This document shows, piece by piece, positions 1-8,990 of a stretch of 64,000 bases of DNA (the first letter of the stretch is position 1; the number at the start of each line of letters is the position of its first letter). The notes below the pieces were generated by a model. The model was not told the origin of the DNA and searched no databases. It saw nothing but the letters and a program-made list of their open reading frames with translations. This stretch comes from Mucilaginibacter sp. (lineage in GTDB: Bacteria; Bacteroidota; Bacteroidia; Sphingobacteriales; Sphingobacteriaceae), in the NCBI GenBank assembly GCA_028288305.1, contig JAQBOA010000022.1:62001-126000 (forward strand). The letters run 5' to 3'. The translations under genes were made by a program, and so were the position numbers.

Positions 1-795
1 TGCGACGTCAATTTGTCCTAAATGCTCGCCTTTAGTTTTATTCTGTCCAATTTCAGAATCAAAATTAGTTAACTGTCCGTCAACAGGCGCCCTTACTGTA
101 AGATCGCTTACTTTTTTTCTCAACAGGTCCAATGTGTTTTTCATTTGCGCAAATTGCTCTTTTGTCTGACTATCCTGTTGTTTAACTACGGCTGTGTCCT
201 GTTGCAAAATTTGTGCTGCTAATTTTTTGCGGCTCAGTTGATACTGGTATTGATTTTGGGCCGACTGAAACTCCTGCAGTCCAATAGCCTTTTTTCCAAA
301 AAGATCTTTATCAAGCCTATAAACCCTTTCAGCTTCTTTAAAGGCTATATCCACATCGGCCATGTTGTTCAGTTTGGTAATGGTATTTTGCTGAGCCTGG
401 TTATGCGAGATTTGCATTTGTGTTTGATTGGCATAAACCGCTGTTTCTTCATTAGCCAGACTAAGTTCAAGATCGGTATTTGATAACCTTAAAATAGGCT
501 CACCTTTTTTAAGAGTTGCACCATCCTCAACATATTTTTGTTCAACCCGTCCGCCATCAGAAGCATCAAGGAAAATAGTAGTAAGCGGCATCACTGCGCC
601 GTTAACCGGGATAAACTCCTGAAATGGGCCTTTTGTTATTGTGCTTATCGTTAATCTTTCGGTATCTACATCCAATTTGCTTTTGCCCGACGTAAAATAA
701 ATGCTTCCTGCAATTAGTAAAACAATGCCTGTTATGCCGGCAATAGTCAATAGTCTTTTTGTACTCCAGGTCTTTTTTTCAATTACTCTATCCAC
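1..795 (-). CDS. HlyD-family efflux periplasmic adaptor subunit (3' part outside the window)
   Basis: Reverse-strand reading from GTG at 795: VDRVIEKKTWSTKRLLTIAGITGIVLLIAGSIYFTSGKSKLDVDTERLTISTITKGPFQEFIPVNGAVMPLTTIFLDASDGGRVEQKYVEDGATLKKGEPILR; TM helix then lipoyl/biotinyl-like adaptor motif. Absent from the ORF track because it is truncated. Confidence 0.85.
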   Translation of the reverse strand, partial: MDRVIEKKTWSTKRLLTIAGITGIVLLIAGSIYFTSGKSKLDVDTERLTISTITKGPFQEFIPVNGAVMPLTTIFLDASDGGRVEQKYVEDGATLKKGEPILRLSNTDLELSLANEETAVYANQTQMQISHNQAQQNTITKLNNMADVDIAFKEAERVYRLDKDLFGKKAIGLQEFQSAQNQYQYQLSRKKLAAQILQQDTAVVKQQDSQTKEQFAQMKNTLDLLRKKVSDLTVRAPVDGQLTNFDSEIGQNKTKGEHLGQIDVA

Positions 796-824
796 TGTTA
801 TTATTTTATATTTTGTTATTAGTT

Positions 825-840
825 ACAAAAAGATATGCCA
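825..840 (-). promoter_or_regulatory. candidate sigma-54-like promoter (TGGCATATCTTTTTGT) upstream of the HlyD gene
   Basis: Minus strand TGGCA at -24-like position and TTTTTG at -12-like position, about 30 nt upstream of the GTG; spacing is one base off and GC is GT, so a weak match. Confidence 0.3.
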
Positions 841-868
841 CAAATTAAATAGCTGTTTTTCAGTTGCT

Positions 869-889
869 TAAACTTAAAATACAAGTTTA
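869..889. promoter_or_regulatory. 7-7-7 inverted repeat TAAACTT-aaaatac-AAGTTTA, candidate regulator binding site
   Basis: Perfect 7-bp arms between divergent HlyD and response regulator genes. Confidence 0.35.
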
Positions 890-939
890 GGGCGTACGCT
901 TCTGTTACAGCAAGTGTTCGGTTATGATACAATCCATTT

Positions 940-1222
940 GGTCATTAGTCATTGTGTCATTGGTCATTGAGTCATTAAACTATTTAAGTCATTTGTTATT
1001 TGTTTATTGGTAAACAGGTTAATAGTTATCGTCAATTGTTTATAATGAAAATTTATTGTTCATATTTATTGCCTTGATGGTATTTAGCATAAAAATTGCA
1101 GCACTTGGGGGAAATGTTTACAGTCAGATAAATTAATGAACACAATTTATAAAGTAAATTTACGATTTTACATCCCATAACTACCATAACAATGACTAAT
1201 GACACAATGACAAATGACTAAC
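940..1222. repeat. inverted short-period repeat (GTCATTR units), arms 940-976 and 1191-1222
   Basis: GTCATTAGTCATTGTGTCATTGGTCATTGAGTCATT versus AATGACTAATGACACAATGACAAATGAC; 14-bp exact inverted core GTCATTGTGTCATT. Confidence 0.8.
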
Positions 1223-1226
1223 AAAG

Positions 1227-2582
1227 ATGATATTAAAAAAAGCTACTGTTTTAATTGTTGATGATGATCCGGATGTACTTACGGCAGTTAAACTTTTGCT
1301 AAAAACTGAAGTACAGGAAGTAATTACTGAAAAGAACCCTGAAAATTTAAACTGGCTCCTTCAGCGAAACGAGGTTGACATTGTTTTGCTTGACATGAAC
1401 TTTAACAGCGCTATTAATACCGGCAATGAAGGTTTATACTGGCTTCGAAAGATTAAAGAATGGAAGCCCGGCGTTTGTATTATTATGATAACCGCTTATG
1501 GTGATATTGATCTTGCAGTCCGCTCGTTAAAAGAAGGTGCAAATGATTTTATTGTAAAGCCATGGCATAATGAAAAGCTTATTGGAACTATAAGGGAACT
1601 GCTTGACAAAAAAGAAGGTGTTAAAGCAGTTAAATCATCTGTAAAAAGTACGTCAGGGGATACTTCCATACTGGGAGAATCGGAGGTGATGCAGGACATT
1701 TTTCATAAAGTAAATAAAATTGCTCCCACCGATGCCAACATTTTGCTTCTGGGCGAAAACGGTACTGGCAAGGATTTGATGGCAAAAGCAATTCATGAAC
1801 GATCCCTGCGGGCCGATAAACCTTTTGTAAAAGTTGATGTAGGGGCATTGACAGATACGTTGTTTGAAAGTGAGTTGTTCGGGCACAAAAAGGGCGCTTA
1901 TACGGATGCAAGAGAAGACAGGCCAGGCAGGTTTGAAGACGCTCATGGCGGCACCTTGTTTTTAGATGAGATTGGTAATATTTCCCTACAACAGCAGGCA
2001 AAGTTGTTAACCGTATTGCAAAACCGGCAGGTAACCCGGCTTGGTACTAATAAGCCTGTGGATGTAGATATCCGCCTTATCTGCGCCACCAATCTGCCGC
2101 TGTATGAGCTGGCCAACGAAAACCGTTTTCGTAAGGATTTGATTTATCGTATAAATACTGTTGAAATTAATATGCCGGCTTTACGAAAACGCAATGAAGA
2201 TATTGTGATTTTAGCCCGCCATTTTGCGAAACTATACGCAGGTAAATATCTTAAACCTTCTGTTGATTTTGACGCTACGGCTTTGCAAAAATTGAAGGCC
2301 TATAATTATCCTGGAAACGTAAGAGAACTCCAATATACTATTGAACGGGCGGTAATTATGGCAGATGAATCTTTGTTAAAAGCTGATGACCTTATATTTT
2401 CTATTATGGAAACGCAGGCAGATATAGTTGTTGATGATGATAATGTTCCATTAAGCACCATGGAAAAAAATGCCATTCTGCGTGTAATCGAAAAACACAA
2501 CGGCAATATTACCAGGGCCGCAAAAGAACTTGGATTAACCCGTACCGCTCTTTACCGCAGATTAAGCAAATATGATATTTAA
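1227..2582 (+). CDS. sigma-54-dependent response regulator (REC-AAA+-Fis HTH, NtrC family)
   Basis: REC domain (VLIVDDDPDVL, VLLDMNF), AAA+ motifs GENGTGKD and ELFGHKKGAYTDA, C-terminal Fis-type HTH. Confidence 0.95.
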   Translation: MILKKATVLIVDDDPDVLTAVKLLLKTEVQEVITEKNPENLNWLLQRNEVDIVLLDMNFNSAINTGNEGLYWLRKIKEWKPGVCIIMITAYGDIDLAVRSLKEGANDFIVKPWHNEKLIGTIRELLDKKEGVKAVKSSVKSTSGDTSILGESEVMQDIFHKVNKIAPTDANILLLGENGTGKDLMAKAIHERSLRADKPFVKVDVGALTDTLFESELFGHKKGAYTDAREDRPGRFEDAHGGTLFLDEIGNISLQQQAKLLTVLQNRQVTRLGTNKPVDVDIRLICATNLPLYELANENRFRKDLIYRINTVEINMPALRKRNEDIVILARHFAKLYAGKYLKPSVDFDATALQKLKAYNYPGNVRELQYTIERAVIMADESLLKADDLIFSIMETQADIVVDDDNVPLSTMEKNAILRVIEKHNGNITRAAKELGLTRTALYRRLSKYDI

Positions 2583-3930
2583 CCGATACGAATGGCGGCT
2601 GGTTTTGCGTGTAATATTCCTGTTTATCACGCTTACCTTAACATCAATATTGGTGGTAAAGGATTTGTACTTGTTTTTAGTGATCACCATTCCGTTAGTA
2701 GTGTATGAGGTGCTGGATCTGATCAGGTTTCAGAAAAAGGCGCAGGACGAGGTGAGCCAGTTTGTGGAGTCGATACACTACCGTGATTTTTCAAGACACT
2801 TTGATGTGCGGAAAGCACCAAATGAACTGAAACCACTACGCAAAGGGTTTAATGAGATCAATACTACCTTTAAGCTTATCAGCCGCGAGCGAGAAACACA
2901 GTATCATTACCTGCAAAAGATTTTGGAACTTGTGGACACAGGAATACTATCATACGAACAGGATAACGGCGAAACCGGCTGGATAAATGAAGCTTTTAAA
3001 AACCTGATAGGGGTACCTTATTTGAAAACCATCCATTCGCTGGAAAAACGGGAAATTGGTTTATACCAGGAGATCATCAAACTAAAACCTGGCGACAGCA
3101 AAATTGTGACCATGACCCGTAATCAGCAGTTGGTAAAAATTTTGGTGACGGCAAGCGTTCTCCGCAGCGATGAAAAAATATATAAGCTGGTGGCCTTTCA
3201 AAATGTGAGCGAAGCCCTGGATGAAACAGAATCAAAGGCATGGCAAAAATTGCTGAACGTAATGACTCATGAGATCATGAACTCTGTAGCGCCGATCTCT
3301 TCACTGGCGGATACATTGAAAAACAGATTGCAAAGCCCGGAAATTGCCGGTTGTGTAGCGAGCAGTCAGCTGGAAGACCTGGAACTGGGCATCGATACCA
3401 TAAAACGGCGAAGCGAAGGCTTGCTGAAATTTACAGAGAGCTACCGGAGCCTTAATAAAATTACCAAGCTCGACCTTACCAAAATACTTGTGCGTAACCT
3501 TTTCGAGAACCTGAACAGCCTGATGCGGCCCACGCTCGAAAAAAAACACATAGAACTGGAGATCATCCTGCGTGACCCTGCCCTTGCCATAGAAGCCGAC
3601 TTAAACCTGATTGAACAGGTGCTGATTAATTTAATGGTAAACGCGGTTGAGGCAGTGAAAGACACGGAAAACCCGCGCCTCACCCTTTCGGCCGAAATAC
3701 AGAGCAATAATAAAACCCTTGTAAAGGTAATGGATAACGGCATGGGTATGCCACCCGAATTGCTGGATAAAATATTTATCCCATTTTTCAGCACCCGTAA
3801 AAGCGGGAGCGGCATTGGGCTTAGCCTATGCAAGCAGATTATGCTGCTACATAAGGGGAATATACAGGTACAATCAACAAACGGGGTAGGTTCTGCGTTT
3901 ATTTTGCAGTTTAGTCCGTCGGGGACTTGA
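2572..3930 (+). CDS. sensor histidine kinase
   Basis: Two N-terminal TM segments, H-box VMTHEIMNSVAPI, N/G boxes (NLMVNAVEA, DNGMGMP, GSGIGLSLCKQI); overlaps the regulator by 11 bp. Confidence 0.93.
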   Translation: MIFNRYEWRLVLRVIFLFITLTLTSILVVKDLYLFLVITIPLVVYEVLDLIRFQKKAQDEVSQFVESIHYRDFSRHFDVRKAPNELKPLRKGFNEINTTFKLISRERETQYHYLQKILELVDTGILSYEQDNGETGWINEAFKNLIGVPYLKTIHSLEKREIGLYQEIIKLKPGDSKIVTMTRNQQLVKILVTASVLRSDEKIYKLVAFQNVSEALDETESKAWQKLLNVMTHEIMNSVAPISSLADTLKNRLQSPEIAGCVASSQLEDLELGIDTIKRRSEGLLKFTESYRSLNKITKLDLTKILVRNLFENLNSLMRPTLEKKHIELEIILRDPALAIEADLNLIEQVLINLMVNAVEAVKDTENPRLTLSAEIQSNNKTLVKVMDNGMGMPPELLDKIFIPFFSTRKSGSGIGLSLCKQIMLLHKGNIQVQSTNGVGSAFILQFSPSGT

Positions 3931-3935
3931 GGCTG

Positions 3936-4055
3936 TTGTCTGAACTAAGATGTCTGAACTAGGATTTATAGGATTTTTAGATTTTAGGATTCAGGGAGTA
4001 TTCTTTAATATTAAATCCTGTCATTCTTTAATCCTAAGAATCTTAGTTCAGACAA
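3936..4055. repeat. inverted repeat of TTGTCTGAACTAAGA family
   Basis: TTGTCTGAACTAAGA (3936-3950) and exact reverse complement TCTTAGTTCAGACAA (4041-4055), with AGGATTT-like units between them. Confidence 0.85.
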
Positions 4056-4452
4056 TCTTTCTTTTGTATTCAGCATTATCAGGATGTTTGGTATTAAATA
4101 CTCTTTTAAACTCCATGCTTTTACTTCCAAAATTTATGAGTAATCCGACCGGTAAGTCATATGCTTCTAAATAATTCATGGCTTGTGCGAGGTGCAGATC
4201 ATCCAAAATTGAAACTGCTTTTAACTCAACCATAATTTTTTCTTCAACAAAAAAATCAACACGCCTTGTCCCAATATCCTGACCATCATAAAATATTGTC
4301 ATTTCTATTTCTCTTTCAAATCCTAACCCTTGTTTCTCCATTTCAATTGACAAAGCTCTTTGATAAATAACCTCCTGAAAACCGTTGCCAAGTACATTAT
4401 GGACTTTCATGGCACAGCCTATAATTTTACGTGTAAGGGCTTCGTGTTGCAT
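4048..4452 (-). CDS. GxxExxY family protein
   Basis: 134 aa with LGNGFQEVIYQRAL (GxxExxY) and DFFVEEKIMVELKAV core. Confidence 0.92.
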   Translation of the reverse strand: MQHEALTRKIIGCAMKVHNVLGNGFQEVIYQRALSIEMEKQGLGFEREIEMTIFYDGQDIGTRRVDFFVEEKIMVELKAVSILDDLHLAQAMNYLEAYDLPVGLLINFGSKSMEFKRVFNTKHPDNAEYKRKIV

Positions 4453-4640
4453 TTGTTTGAACTAAGATTTGTTGGATTTTAGGATGATAAGATTAAAATG
4501 TATGTGTATGTGTATGTAAGATATATAATATTCACAGTATCCTGATGAAAAATAATCCTATAATTTTTTATTCCTAAAAATCTTAGTCAGACAAAATAAT
4601 CCTATAATTATCTAATCCTATAAATCTTAGTTCCGACAAT
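4453..4640. repeat. second copy of TTTGAACTAAGATTT / AATCTTAGTT inverted repeat family
   Basis: tttgtttgaactaagatttgttggattttaggat ... cctaaaaatcttagtcagacaa ... aatcctataaatcttagttccgacaat. Confidence 0.8.
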
Positions 4641-4840
4641 TTAATTAATTTAACACTTTAAACAAATTTTATATATACATCATTTACAATGATATATTTT
4701 ACAATACAACAAAATTGTTATATTTAAAATCTAAGAAAGTTTGACCGATCCGCTAAAATCTGCGTCAGCTTCTTATCATATTTTAAGAAAGTAAAACTGG
4801 CTTTCCACTTAAAAGGTAATATTGTTTAAATTACTTATAC

Positions 4841-5377
4841 ATGCAATCCTCATCATCCAAAAAGATCCTGGCCATTTCCGGCAGCTTGCGCACAGGTTCA
4901 TCAAACCATGCTATTCTTCGTTTTTTGGGTGAAATGGCACACGCAGGTTTTGAATATAATATTTACGATGGTCTGGCACAACTACCGCATTTTGATCCGG
5001 GCTTAGATAATGACGATCCTCCCGCAACAGTAAGCTCCTTAAGAAAACTATTAGCTGAAGCAGACGGCATCATCATTTGTGCCCCCGAATATGCATACGG
5101 CGTACCTGGATCACTTAAAAATGCGCTTGACTGGACGGTTTCGAGCGGTTCGCTGTATGATAAACCGCTTGCACTGATCACTGCCTCGACAGGTGGTGAA
5201 AACGCTCATGCCGCCTTGCTGTTAATATTAACTGCTTTAAATGCAAATGTAGTTAAAGATGCTACCCTGTTGATCCCTTTTATCCGCTCAAAAATGGATG
5301 GGGAGGGAAAGATAACTGATATTGAAACCTCTGAAAATTTAAAGAAGGCGTTTGATTGTTTGTTGAAAGAGTTGTAA
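4841..5377 (+). CDS. NADPH-dependent FMN reductase family protein
   Basis: ISGSLRTGSSNHAIL, APEYAYGVPGSLKNALDW motifs. Confidence 0.93.
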   Translation: MQSSSSKKILAISGSLRTGSSNHAILRFLGEMAHAGFEYNIYDGLAQLPHFDPGLDNDDPPATVSSLRKLLAEADGIIICAPEYAYGVPGSLKNALDWTVSSGSLYDKPLALITASTGGENAHAALLLILTALNANVVKDATLLIPFIRSKMDGEGKITDIETSENLKKAFDCLLKEL

Positions 5378-5459
5378 ATGTTAAGATAGGTTGTAAATGT
5401 TAAAATAGTTGTAAAGTCTAACACTCTTACAACGTTTACAACAACTCCAACCTATTCAA
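5373..5459. repeat. GTTGTAAATGTTAA short repeat with inverted partner
   Basis: gttgtaaatgttaagataggttgtaaatgttaaaatagttgtaaag ... cttacaacgtttacaacaactccaacc. Confidence 0.65.
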
Positions 5460-5558
5460 CTAATATAGACTGTCAATTTGTCAAACTATGCCTGTTTGGA
5501 ACAACCATTGATGAGCGTAGTTATCACTAAAACATTAACTCAAAAAAGATAAAAGATT

Positions 5559-7442
5559 ATGCAAGAAAAAGGCACAATTTCGATCCATACCGAAAATATT
5601 TTTCCAATCATTAAGAAGTTCTTATACTCTGATCACGAGATATTTTTGCGTGAGCTGGTATCAAACGCTGTTGATGCTACCCAAAAGATAAAACGTCTAA
5701 GCTCATTAGGACAATACACCGGTGAGCTCGGCGAGCTGAAAATAGAAGTAGCTTTTGATGAAAATGCAAAAACTATTACTATTTCTGACCATGGTTTGGG
5801 CATGACTGCGGATGAGATCAAAAAGTATATTAACCAGATTGCATTTTCGGGCGCAGAAGAGTTTATGGAGAAGTTTAAGGATTCCAAAGATGCCAATGAA
5901 ATTATCGGCCGTTTTGGATTGGGCTTTTACTCCGCTTTTATGGTAGCTGACAGCGTGGAGATACAAACATTGTCATACCAGGAGGGCGCTGAACCAGCCC
6001 GTTGGATTTGTGATGGCAGTACTGAATTTGAGATAACCGAAGGCAACCTGGCAGAAAGAGGTACCGAAATAACCCTTCATGTCAATAAGGATAATGAAGA
6101 ATTTTTGAGTAAACATCGTTTACAGGAAATACTGGACAAATATTGCAAGTTTTTGCCTGTGCCGATCAAATTTGGTACAACTGCTCAAGAAGAAGAAGAT
6201 GGCGTAGATGAAGAAGGCAAGCCAAAATATAAATCAATTGAGGTTGATAATATTATTAATGATACCAACCCGATCTGGACTAAAGCACCTGCCGACCTGA
6301 AAGATGAGGATTACCTTAACTTTTACAAGCAACTTTATCCTTTCTCAGAAGATCCATTATTTTGGATACACTTAAATGTTGATTATCCATTTAACCTGAC
6401 AGGCGTATTATATTTCCCAAAACTTAAAAACGATTTTGAAATCCAGCGCAATAAGATCAAGCTTTTCTCGCGCCAGGTATTTATTACTGATGAAGTAAAG
6501 GACATTGTACCTGAATTTTTAATGTTGTTGCACGGGGTGATTGACTCACCTGATATTCCGCTGAATGTGTCACGAAGCTTTTTACAGGCCGATGGTAACG
6601 TTAAAAAAATCAATAGCTACATCACCAAAAAGGTAGCTGATAAATTGGCAGACCTGTTTAAGAGCGATCGCAAGACCTATGAAGAAAAATGGACCGATAT
6701 TGGTTTGTTTGTAAAATATGGCATGGTAAGCGAAGAAAAATTTTATGATAAAGCCAAGGACTTTGTATTGCTAACCAACACCAAAAAAGAGAACTTCACT
6801 TTAACTGAGTATAAAGATAAGGTGGCCCCTGAACAAACCGATAAGGATGGTAACCTGGTGTATATCTATACCAATGATCCGGATAAGCAGGATGCATTTA
6901 TTCAATCGGCAAACAAAAAAGGTTATGATGTTTTGCTGATGAACTCCCCTATCGATAATCATTTTGTTGGCAACCTGGAACATAAGCTTGAAAAGACATC
7001 ATTCAAACGTGTTGATGCTGACGTGGCTGATAGACTGATCAAAAAAGAAGACGCACCTGAGCATATCCTGACTCAAGAACAGACTGACAAAGTAAAAGTT
7101 ATTTTTGAAAAAGCCATTAACAAACCGGCCTATAAAGTTGAAATAGAAAGTTTGAACCCGGATGAACTGCCTGTAACCGTAACCATGGATGAGTTTATGC
7201 GCCGCATGAAAGAAATGGCTGCTATGGGTGGCGGCATGAGCTTTTACGGCAGCATGCCCGATAATTACAAAGTAATAGTTAATGGTAATCATAAATTGAT
7301 CAGCCGCATTGTACAGGAAGAAAACGAAGAGGTGCAAACCAAGCTTTCTAAACAGGCCTTTGATTTGGCCCTGCTTTCTCAAGGCTTACTTACCGGTGCA
7401 GAATTAACAGAATTTGTTAACCGCAGCGTTAATTTGATATAA
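5559..7442 (+). CDS. htpG: molecular chaperone HtpG (Hsp90)
   Basis: EIFLRELVSNAVDATQKIK, GRFGLGFYSAFMVAD, SPDIPLNVSRSFLQ. Confidence 0.98.
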   Translation: MQEKGTISIHTENIFPIIKKFLYSDHEIFLRELVSNAVDATQKIKRLSSLGQYTGELGELKIEVAFDENAKTITISDHGLGMTADEIKKYINQIAFSGAEEFMEKFKDSKDANEIIGRFGLGFYSAFMVADSVEIQTLSYQEGAEPARWICDGSTEFEITEGNLAERGTEITLHVNKDNEEFLSKHRLQEILDKYCKFLPVPIKFGTTAQEEEDGVDEEGKPKYKSIEVDNIINDTNPIWTKAPADLKDEDYLNFYKQLYPFSEDPLFWIHLNVDYPFNLTGVLYFPKLKNDFEIQRNKIKLFSRQVFITDEVKDIVPEFLMLLHGVIDSPDIPLNVSRSFLQADGNVKKINSYITKKVADKLADLFKSDRKTYEEKWTDIGLFVKYGMVSEEKFYDKAKDFVLLTNTKKENFTLTEYKDKVAPEQTDKDGNLVYIYTNDPDKQDAFIQSANKKGYDVLLMNSPIDNHFVGNLEHKLEKTSFKRVDADVADRLIKKEDAPEHILTQEQTDKVKVIFEKAINKPAYKVEIESLNPDELPVTVTMDEFMRRMKEMAAMGGGMSFYGSMPDNYKVIVNGNHKLISRIVQEENEEVQTKLSKQAFDLALLSQGLLTGAELTEFVNRSVNLI

Positions 7443-7465
7443 ATTATTTAAAACATTTTTTAAGA

Positions 7466-7496
7466 AAAGCCGCTTTAAAAATAAGGCGGCTTTTTT
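7466..7496 (+). terminator. intrinsic terminator downstream of htpG
   Basis: aaagccgc-tttaaaaataag-gcggcttttttatt hairpin plus T tract. Confidence 0.8.
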
Positions 7497-7558
7497 ATTT
7501 ATATTTATTTATATAATAAGAAATCATTAATCCGTTATTATTATTTAAACCATTAATT

Positions 7559-8080
7559 ATGAAAACTTTAATAAAACTACTTATAGTAACTGCAGTGGTT
7601 TTTAGCGGAATAAATAAAACTTTCGCCCAGGCTACCAAAGAGACAAAAAAAATTGCCAAACATGCGGAAATAACCAAGATGATTATTGATGCCAGTTACA
7701 TCTTTGAGGCAAATTATGCAAATCCTATGAGAGGCGGACAAAGACAATTAACTTCACCGTACGACTTGAAAGTTACTAAAGATACCATAACCGCTTTTTT
7801 GCCTTATTTTGGACGGAGTTATATGGCGCCTGACCCTGCCACTACTGAAGGCGGCATAAAATTTACCAGCACTAATTTTAGTTACAGCTCAAAGCAAACT
7901 AAAAACGGGAACTGGAACATTTTAATAAAACCGAAAGACAAAAATATAACTGACTGGAGAGATGTTGAACAATTAAGGTTAAGTATTTCCACAAACGGTT
8001 ATGCCACCCTTGATGTTGTTAGCACTCATCGTGATCCTATTTCATTTTATGGAACTGTTGAACCGATAACTAAAAGGTAA
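7559..8080 (+). CDS. DUF4251-like secreted protein
   Basis: Signal peptide then LTSPYDLKVTKDTITAFLPYFGRSY, typical of DUF4251. Confidence 0.75.
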   Translation: MKTLIKLLIVTAVVFSGINKTFAQATKETKKIAKHAEITKMIIDASYIFEANYANPMRGGQRQLTSPYDLKVTKDTITAFLPYFGRSYMAPDPATTEGGIKFTSTNFSYSSKQTKNGNWNILIKPKDKNITDWRDVEQLRLSISTNGYATLDVVSTHRDPISFYGTVEPITKR

Positions 8081-8160
8081 AAGGCGAATGGTCAAAGCTG
8101 AAAGGTAAATAATACAATAACTTAATGACCATTCTACCAATGAACAAGTGAACCAATAAA

Positions 8161-8952
8161 CTAACCCAGCAAACCGGCATTATCCTTTAATGTGACTCCT
8201 GATACTTTTCTTTTAAAAGCTTCATTAACCAAGTATAATATTTTATCGGCCGCGGGTTTATGTGTTAAACCCTGCGGCCTTATGTTAGATATGCAATTGC
8301 GTGATTCATCTGTTAACCCTGGCCGGGGGTTATAAGTAAGATAAGCTCCCATACTGTCTGCTGAACTTAAACCGGGCCTTTCACCAATCAGCACAATAGA
8401 AAATTTTGCATTTAGGCCATAAGCGATATCATCACCAATAGCAACTCTCCCCTGCTCCACTAGGCATAAAGGAGATAATTTTAATTTGGCATCCAAAAAC
8501 ATCGGTATTAATAATTCCAATAAATTGAAGGCATTTTCATTTACTGCTGTTGCCGAAAGACCATCGGCTATAATAATTGCTATATCGGCACTTGTGGAAT
8601 AGTCTTTTAATTGGCTTGTTGATTCTTCATCTAATTGCCTCCCAAAATCAGGCCGTGTCAAATATTTATGGCGGCTTATAGCATTACTATGCAAATGCAA
8701 AATAGGTAACTTAAAAACTTTAAGACTATTTAATAACCCTCCAATATCTAACACTGAATATACTGCATCCCTGGCATGGGCATGTGCCAGTTTAAATTCC
8801 TGAAATTCTTTTAAAGGGATACTTGTACCTACCCGCCCAATAGCTATACGTGCGGCAGTAAATTCCTTTAAGGAAACTAATGGATCGGGTTTTATTATAG
8901 ACACGAATTTCACGAATTGATAAACACGATTGAATATTAATACGAATTTCAC
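8161..8952 (-). CDS. eutC: ethanolamine ammonia-lyase small subunit EutC
   Basis: FTAARIAIGRVGTSIP, HLHSNAISRHKYLTRPDFGRQLDEES, GERPGLSSADSMGAYLTYNPRPGLTDESRNCISNIR. Initial ~20 residues come from repeat sequence; the true start is uncertain. Confidence 0.95.
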   Translation of the reverse strand: MKFVLIFNRVYQFVKFVSIIKPDPLVSLKEFTAARIAIGRVGTSIPLKEFQEFKLAHAHARDAVYSVLDIGGLLNSLKVFKLPILHLHSNAISRHKYLTRPDFGRQLDEESTSQLKDYSTSADIAIIIADGLSATAVNENAFNLLELLIPMFLDAKLKLSPLCLVEQGRVAIGDDIAYGLNAKFSIVLIGERPGLSSADSMGAYLTYNPRPGLTDESRNCISNIRPQGLTHKPAADKILYLVNEAFKRKVSGVTLKDNAGLLG

Positions 8953-8958
8953 GAATTA
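8895..8958. repeat. ACGAATTTCACGAATT direct repeat overlapping the annotated eutC start
   Basis: acacgaatttcacgaattgataaacacgattgaatattaatacgaatttcacgaatt. Confidence 0.65.
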
Positions 8959-8990
8959 AATCCGGTTTCATTGAGTAATTTTTATTAATC

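Noticed and set aside
238-483. Plus-strand 81-aa ORF in track
   Set aside because: Antisense shadow of the HlyD adaptor reading frame on the minus strand.
1496-2001. Minus-strand ORFs 1496..1699, 1630..2001, 1653..1946
   Set aside because: Lie wholly inside the well-supported NtrC-type regulator; low-complexity antisense translations.
3950-4174. Plus-strand 74-aa ORF
   Set aside because: Reads through the repeat and antisense to the GxxExxY gene; no family-like sequence.
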